Positions 57,949 through 64,000 of a DNA stretch of 64,000 nucleotides are shown here, one piece after another; positions within the stretch are counted from its first letter, which is position 1; each line of letters begins with the position of its first letter. The notes beneath the pieces were generated by a model, which did no database searches, was not told the DNA's origin, and saw nothing but the letters and a program-made list of their open reading frames with translations. The position numbers and the translations under genes were made by a program. Origin of the DNA: Tetragonia tetragonoides (taxonomy: Eukaryota; Streptophyta; Magnoliopsida; Caryophyllales; Aizoaceae); the NCBI GenBank assembly GCA_038025085.1, contig CM076146.1, forward strand, positions 12,090,001-12,154,000, written 5' to 3'.

Positions 57949-58251
57949 CACAAAATCACGACCAGCAGCAGACCGTTTATTCAACCATGTAAAATAATAA
58001 TGGCTAGTAGGAGGAACGTCCATCAAGAAGGACTCATCAACACAAACTTTGAAGTCATTAATATCTTAAAAAGAGGTGTCAGCACTACTAATTCTTTCTT
58101 CTGTTGACAAGAAGACATGAAAGTCGCCCATGATTAACCAAGGAGATGAAATGAAAGCAGCCTTATTCACCAATTGCTGCCATAACAACCTTCTTTCAGC
58201 CCCGACATTGCTACCATATATCATGCTCAAGTATAATAACAGTGTCATCAA
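57949..58251 (-). pseudogene. LINE endonuclease fragment
   Basis: The minus strand encodes IYGSNVGAERRLLWQQL, SPWLIMGDFHVFLSTEERIS and, after one stop near 58,066, NDFKVCVDESFLMDVPPTSH, FTWLNKR and GRDFV. This is the exonuclease-endonuclease-phosphatase fold of plant L1-type LINEs, including the MGDFN-type motif, here MGDFH. Only about 100 residues remain; reverse transcriptase is absent. It sits inside the GGTCACTT region. Confidence 0.85.
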
Positions 58252-59447
58252 CAGGGTATAGAAGCCACTTTAACTTACTCAGTTTAGAAGTTACTTCACA
58301 ATGAAACAATTGTTCATTAACAGGGTCATTTTTTCTAGTTAAACATATGTCACTATAAATCGAATAATAGACAAAAACTAAAGAACAAATCGAAGAAAGT
58401 AGAAAATTCGATCAAACAAGGGTCTAATTTTCGATAAACAGGGGTCAGTTTTTAGTTAACAAGCAGACTTATTTAAATTTCCCTTATACGCAAGTCCAAG
58501 TTTGAGAATACGGTTTTTCACTAGATCAAACACAAAAGTAACGATGACTATAATGAAACAATATGAAGATTACTTTTTAGATTAATAGGGCTAGGTCACT
58601 TTTTAGCTTAACATAGGTCACTTATAAGCTAAATAGGGGTCACTTATTAGTAAAACAAGGGTCACTTTATACTTTACCATGTAGATTTGTGTTTACAAAA
58701 CCTTATAAAGCCTATGTGTGCAAATATGCATTGATGAGCTAACGCAGAATAGATTTTACAAAATGAACAATGTAAATATGCAAAAACTAAACACTAAAAA
58801 TGGACTCAAATAAGTGTGAGGGGTCACTATAAAAGAGAGAGGGGTCACTTCTACTGACCCCAAAAAAAGTAACAAAATGCATACATACCACACGCATGCA
58901 CAAAGAAAATTCAAATGATTGATCAGGTCACTTTAAAAAGGATCAGGGGTCACTTTTAGAACTACGTTGGGTCACTTATAGAATGCCAATTGCTGAATGT
59001 AGAATGCCATTGTAAGTGGTGAAAGGAAAGAGAGTCAGCGGCACTTCCAGCCAATCAAGTGCTGAGAAAACTAGTAAACTGAAGTTGGTCAATGCTACGT
59101 TTTGGTGACATATTTGAATCACAAAGGAGTAGAAAAACTATACTGGTGATCTATACAAACCGCAGTAGATAACATAAAGCCAAAGTGGATACACATTTAG
59201 TCCACTTCTCCAAAAAGCCAAACCTATATCTGGTGATCTATGCAATAAAATTGGGGGGTCACTTTTAAGATTGTCGGATCACTTATACAATGTCAATTCA
59301 CTCAATTATACTCAATAAAACAAGAAATTGGGGATTAGTGAGAAAACAGAAGACATAAATATATCTTCATAAGTTGCACTACACTAGCAGGTGAGATGTT
59401 AGTATCTCAAAGTAAAATACATAATCTAAGGAGTAGCAAATTGGTTT

Positions 59448-59722
59448 ACGTTTTTATAGAGTTTACACGGTCAGTTTACTTTACTTTAGGGGTGATCTTA
59501 TGTCAATTCAATGATTTCCAGTTCAGTTATACGTGATGTTCAGTTTAATTAGTTCAGTGATGTTGAGTCTAGAAACATATTTTTTGCCTTATATATTAAG
59601 TTGTGTTCAATTCAGTTTAGTGGTGTCCAGTTCAGCTTAATGGTGTCTAGTTCACTTGAATTCAGTGGTGTTGAATTCAGTACAGTTCAGTTCAGATAAG
59701 TGCAGCTCTAAAGAACGCACCC
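59448..59722 (+). mobile_element. Tourist-like MITE, copy 2
   Basis: TATAGAGTTTACACGGTCAG at the left and GCAGCTCTAAAGAACGCACCC at the right, with the same TTCAGT-rich interior as copy 1. The left end is degraded. Confidence 0.65.
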
Positions 59723-59724
59723 TT

Positions 59725-60335
59725 GGTTGTGATGACTTTATGAGGTTGGTTATCATGACAAAGGTCATGGATTTAACTCTCACTATGTCTTTTATGTGGA
59801 GTCTGTTTGCAAAATTTATCGTGTTGATTTGCCTAGTATATGTGATTTGAAAACTATTGCATACACTCATGATTTATCCCGTACATACTCTAAAACTGAT
59901 AGCTGCGAATTTCCCATAAATAAATAAATAAAAATAAAAACTAGCTAGAGAATTTGTATGAACTTCATCAATGGCCGCCCAGTAACTAAGGCCCTTTTCT
60001 AATATTCATGATGCAATTTATTTGTTTCAATTCTTTGATGTCCCGTTTCGCTTTACCTTTTTTGTTGTATTTCAATCTACATTTTATTCTGTCTCATATT
60101 TTATTCCATTATACAATATATTCCGTGCTGCTCCATGCTAAAAATTTATTTCTTTAGTTTTCATACTGTTACGTTCTATTTCTCACCCAATTGCATTGTT
60201 ATGTTGAAAAAGAACCAAATCTAAATGTGTGAAATTTTATGTTATAGAGGGAAAAGTTTCACTTTTAGTTAGTTCACGTGTGTGTTTGAGATACTCTTAA
60301 ATAACTTATACAAGTAAGTTACAATTATAGTCTAA
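59725..60335. other. AT-rich spacer
   Basis: No gene or clear repeat was recognised. Confidence 0.5.
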
Positions 60336-60597
60336 GGGTGCGTTTGTTAGAGCTGAACTTACTAAAACTGAATTGAACTGAATTGAATTCAACATCACTA
60401 AATGGATACTAATGAACTGAACTGGACACAACTGAATTGAATTGAACACAACTTGATATGTGCGTGAGACAAAAAAGTATTTTTCTGAACTCAACACCAC
60501 TGAACTGAAATGAACATCATTTAACTGAATTTGAAATCACTAAATTGACACCTAAACTACTGAACTGAACTGACTGTGTAAACTCTAACAAATGCAT
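60336..60597 (-). mobile_element. Tourist-like MITE, copy 3 (inverted)
   Basis: Starts GGGTGCGTTTGTTAGAGCTGA and ends ACTCTAACAAATGCATC. The interior AACTGAATTGAACTG is the reverse complement of the other copies. Confidence 0.75.
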
Positions 60598-60701
60598 CAA
60601 CCTAACTTTGAATTTAAGTTTCACTTTTAGTTAGATTATGAGTGTGTTTTGAAATACTCTCAAACAACTTAAGTGAGTACTATATAGAGTTGTAAGTAGA
60701 T

Positions 60702-60940
60702 GAGTGCGTTTGATAGAGCTTATCCGGTCAGTTCAATTCAGTTCAGGTGTCAATTCAGTGATTTCAAATTCAGTTAAATAAATGTCGAGTTCAGTTCAGT
60801 GGTGCTGAGTTCAGAAACATACTTTTTGTGTCACATATCAAATTGTGTCCAGTTCAATTCAGTAGTATCCAGTTTAGTTATGTTGAATTCAGTTCACTTG
60901 AGTTCAGTTGTGGTAAGTTCATCTCTAACAAACGCACCCT
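60702..60940 (+). mobile_element. Tourist-like MITE, copy 4
   Basis: GTGCGTTTGATAGAGCTTATCC at the left, ATCTCTAACAAACGCACCC at the right, followed by TTA. It lies about 105 bp from copy 3 in opposite orientation, so the pair could form a long hairpin in RNA. Confidence 0.75.
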
Positions 60941-61069
60941 TAGTGTGTAGTTGTAAGAATACATGGGAACTCACATTACATAATCTTAGTTCACAATTAT
61001 GATTTTCTCAAGGATATTAAAAAAACACAAAAACTTTTATAAGACGGTATTTTTGCAACTTTTGGTAAG

Positions 61070-61205
61070 ACGGGGGTCACTTTTCAATGAAACAAGGGTC
61101 ATTGGTGAGCAATGACCCTCATCAATGAAACAAGGGTCATTGCTCACCAATAGTCTCGCACAATAGGTGAGTCACCATAAGTGACCCTTATATTTCTAAA
61201 CAATG
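61070..61205. repeat. Second GGTCACTT/GGTCATT cluster, palindromic
   Basis: GGGGGTCACTTTTCAATG, two AAACAAGGGTCATTG(G/C)T units, and oppositely oriented GCAATGACCCTCAT and AGTGACCCTTA. Unlike the main region, both strands carry the motif. Confidence 0.6.
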
Positions 61206-61940
61206 ACCCCATATATCTGTGAGTTGGTCCCACACAAAAAAATTCACTTGTTCCGAATATAATTGTATCAGTTGACCTTTAAAAGTCAAATCTGACAAAA
61301 TGATTTTCGTACAGATCATTAAAATTAGGTTGCCCATCTGGTAAATAATTGAAACCCTTTTCAATTGGTATTTGCTAGCATGTTATGATTAAAATTTCTT
61401 GGTGCAATGTTATGACTAACTTTTAATCCAACATTAAATCTTCCTTGTCTTATATAAAGGCGACCATAATTACTAATTGACCCTTTCTATAATATGCTTG
61501 CCCATGGGGATCGGAAGGTACCATTTTGATTTTGAGAGCTTAATCCATTGATAAAAGTATTCCCTCAAAAAAAAAAAAAAAGTTTCTGTAAAGGCTATCA
61601 GAGAAGGATAAACTATTAGCCTACAAAAATTATATAATATGACACGGACGACGGATCAAATCATGGCTTGGCTGTTTATTTTTGCAAGAACATGGCAAAT
61701 TTTAGATTCAGAACATAGCAAGTTTTAGATTCAGAACATGGCTTCGCAGTTAGGTAAGGATACCACACAAATCATTTGGAGTTGAAAAATGAAGAAGATC
61801 GAAATTGCATATCAAGCTTTTCTTTTCTTTTTTTTATTTTTTTTGTTTTGTAAGGAAATAGGAACCGATCATATGAGGTGGCCACAACGTAAGGCGCATC
61901 AATTAGCCGTTAACAATATATCTTCATTTTCAACCCTAGC

Positions 61941-62500
61941 CTCTCTCCTTTGTCTCTCCTATTTCTCTCTCAAACCCTAACTCTAAGTAGGACAAATTTT
62001 CTGGCCGGGAGTGCCGATTTATGCCATTTTCGACTTGCGATTCATGTTTTTCATTTCTTTTTGCCTTGATTTCTAGTTAATGCGCTCTAGGAATATATTT
62101 AATCTCCTTTTGTGGAGTTCTTAGGGTTTTTAATATATTTTCTTTTTATAGGATCCTATGTTCACCTATTGTGCGATTTAGTAGCAACTAATATGAATTC
62201 GGGGACTGGATATGCAAAAGATTGATGGTATCATACAACATTTTGTAAGCAAACAATTGCGTTACTTATGGTGAAGATCTCCACTTCCGTTAAAGATGAA
62301 GTATCAAAGGAAGCACATGGTTACTTGATGCATGTTGTGAGTCGCGCTCGGGTATTCTAGTTAATTATTTTGTTAGTAGATTTGTTATTGTTACTATTAA
62401 TTTAGTATATTATAAGGTTATTTTCGATGTAGATGTCATATGGCTTTTCTATGAATAAAATTCTTCTATTCTCCTCTAAATAAAAAAAACAAAAAAAAAA
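61941..62500 (+). mobile_element. Second poly(A) retroposon candidate
   Basis: CT-rich start with CAAACCCTAACTCTAAG and a 3' end GTAGATGTCATATGGCTTTTC...ATGAAT...CTCCTCTAAATAAAA followed by poly(A), parallel to the retroposon in the hAT element. Middle parts differ. A possible imperfect target duplication is (AACGTAaggcGCATCAA/AACGTATGCATCAA). Confidence 0.5.
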
Positions 62501-62566
62501 CGTATGCATCAAACAAGCACGACGTTATGTTCGCCTATAGAAATAGCCTTATAAAAAATATTTTAT

Positions 62567-62815
62567 TTATTCAATAGCTAGGGAACTACAAAGATCAACG
62601 TTTGTGAGCTCGACAAGCCCTTCTGGCCAATTCTCCAACAAACACCTATCATGCATCTTATTTGCTTGGAGTCTGGCTAAATTATGAGCAACTATATTGA
62701 CTCTTCCCCCTAAAAATTGTACACACAAAATGACCTTTTTTGTATCAATTCGTTCAAATTAACTGTCGAATTTGACAAAGGCCAACATTGATCTTATATC
62801 AAGCTCATATAATTC
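62567..62815 (-). pseudogene. LINE-type RNase H (RVT_3) fragment
   Basis: The minus strand reads DIRSMLAFVKFDS, a stop, ERIDTKKVILCVQFLGGRVNIVAHNLARLQANK...ENWPEGLVELTNVDL, then TAA at 62,567-62,569. It matches the C-terminal end of the RNase H-like domain carried by plant non-LTR retrotransposons (motif N-x-VAHxLA). Only the end of the domain is present. Confidence 0.75.
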
Positions 62816-63305
62816 CGTAATACGCTTGTCATGCTTTCGCGGTAAAAACTTTCTGATTAAGTATAACCTAATGGGATAAAAACCACAACGAAGGGGAAAA
62901 GTGTGTGGCTCACAAAACCTTTGTTAAGAAAACCTGATCGGAATAACCTAAATAAAAGGTGAAAAAGGAGAATTGTTCATGGGCAAGATGGCCCAGTGCC
63001 CTATATTATTCCTCTTCTTTCGCTCAACAGAGAAATCATGTCATATCCCATACACTTATATTCGGTTGAAGAGAAATCATGTCATATTCCAGCAGAGAAA
63101 TCACCTTTATTTCCCCACTAGCTCGTCTTTCCAGGTGAGACAGAGTTTAAGCAACTCCAAACCCAGGGAGCAGCTGAAAACATGTTTCTTCCTAAGTACA
63201 CTCTACATGAGTCATGTTCGGAGTAAGCGGAAAAGGCATAATTCGAGAAGCAATGAATCTTCTCCCGCAGAAACATAAACATAAGGATTGGTCTTAGAAA
63301 GAACT

Positions 63306-63465
63306 TAGGCCCGACCCGTTCGACCCTGAAAAAAGACAGGTTCAGACAGAGTGCTTTAGTGATTTTATAAGGGCTCGAACCGTTAGCCCAACCCGCCCCA
63401 TGGGCCAAAAGATTTTGTCAAGCCCAGCCCGTGTGGGGTCCAAGATCGCTTTTGAACAGCTCTAC
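63306..63465. repeat. hAT-type terminal/subterminal remnant
   Basis: GGCCCGACCCG and AGCCCAACCCGCCCC motifs end at TTTTGAACAGCTCTA, whose reverse complement TAGAGCTGTTCAAAA resembles known plant hAT MITE termini. The other end was not found. Confidence 0.45.
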
Positions 63466-63469
63466 AAAA

Positions 63470-64000
63470 TAATAAAGTGCGTAAAGTCTCCTTCTTTTAC
63501 AAACCTTCATACCAAAAAATGTATGAGCAATTTCTACAACTCCAAGTTATTTAACATATAGACATTATTCTGGAGGTCATTAGTGAATCAATATGGACCT
63601 TCTGGAGGCCAATTTAGGAGCATAATATCCAATTTAACTCATGAATTCCTGCTCATATTTTTCATATCATTATGATATACATATCTCTAACTTGGGACGA
63701 AGAGGGAGTATAATTCATAGTACTTTAGGATCATAGGAATTTTAATATTGAATCTTAATTACCACAAATACATATAGATATTCAAATCAACTATTAACCT
63801 TTGAGATTTCTATAATAATTTTATAATCGATGAATCTCTAAAGCTCACATTCTCAAATTTTTGGTTGAGACAAAATCAATTCGATCAGTTATAAACTCTA
63901 TTAAAGAGACTTTGTATCTTGCATCATGTCATCCAAATCCTGAATGCTCCAACAAGAAATATTTTCTCATTCTCATACAACTTACTTGAAACATTCTATT
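63470..64000. other. AT-rich spacer
   Basis: TTGGGACGAAGAGGGAGTA near 63,695 looks like one Stowaway end with no partner. Otherwise nothing is recognisable. Confidence 0.45.

Larger units (their letters stand above)
56038..59290 (+). repeat. Region with about 30 same-strand GGTCACTT motifs
   Basis: GGGTCACTT(T/A)TA and close variants recur about 30 times, all on the plus strand. In clusters (57,800-57,865; 58,600-58,680; 58,815-58,985) they are spaced about 24 bp apart as GGGTCACTTTATAGTTAAACA-like units; elsewhere they are scattered. The region also holds two inverted tRNA-like sequences and a LINE endonuclease fragment. It has no long frame. A further cluster lies at 61,070-61,200. The source and role are unknown; a decayed 24-bp array or subterminal repeats of a large transposon are possible. 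Confidence 0.75.

Noticed and set aside
63690..63712. Complete Stowaway MITE
   Set aside because: Only one terminus (GAAGAGGGAGTA) is visible, and no partner lies within the expected distance.

Overview
The window is plant nuclear DNA, very probably from a eudicot. It is AT-rich and has TTTAGGG-type motifs, GT-AG introns, and Ty1/copia, Ty3/gypsy, hAT, CACTA, Stowaway-like and Tourist-like elements. Only one convincing host protein gene is present: a five-exon GDSL esterase/lipase on the minus strand at 47.5-50.2 kb. Nearly everything else is mobile DNA, its remnants, tandem repeats and AT-rich spacer.

Layout. 1-4 kb: spacer, a tRNA-like sequence (1716-1787), and a small spliced fragment resembling casein kinase 1. 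4.85-6.4 kb: a 164-bp satellite ending in degenerate telomere-like repeats. 7-10.9 kb: spacer with a TATA box, CAGCA-rich repeats and a 200-bp direct repeat. 10,941-16,488: an intact, very young Copia element with 295-bp LTRs and TSD GTTTC. 16,830-24,629: a 7.8-kb hAT element with TSD GATATAAG, a broken transposase gene and a nested poly(A) retroposon. 24.8-29.7 kb: the 5' half of a Tat/Ogre-like gypsy element, itself hit by another family's solo LTR (26,066-26,981, TSD ATAGT). 29,797-35,213: an old chromovirus-like gypsy element (TSD CCTTG). Its 5' end plus host flank is tandemly duplicated to about 38,060, giving three LTRs, and an hAT MITE (35,480-36,027) sits in one duplicate. 38,346-41,960: a non-autonomous CACTA element (TSD TCT). 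42-47 kb: MITEs and AT-rich repeats. 47.5-50.3 kb: the GDSL gene. 51-64 kb: MITEs, a TIR element beside a (TA)n(GA)n tract, a 3.2-kb region carrying about 30 same-strand GGTCACTT motifs with two inverted tRNA-like sequences inside, LINE fragments and a second poly(A) retroposon.

The transposon genes are mostly dead: the hAT transposase and both gypsy elements carry stops or frameshifts. Only the Copia polyprotein looks intact. The least explained features are the three tRNA-like sequences whose anticodon arm is a long hairpin with a tiny loop and whose stems covary, and the GGTCACTT region around two of them. All boundaries were read by eye from terminal repeats and target-site duplications; no database search was run.
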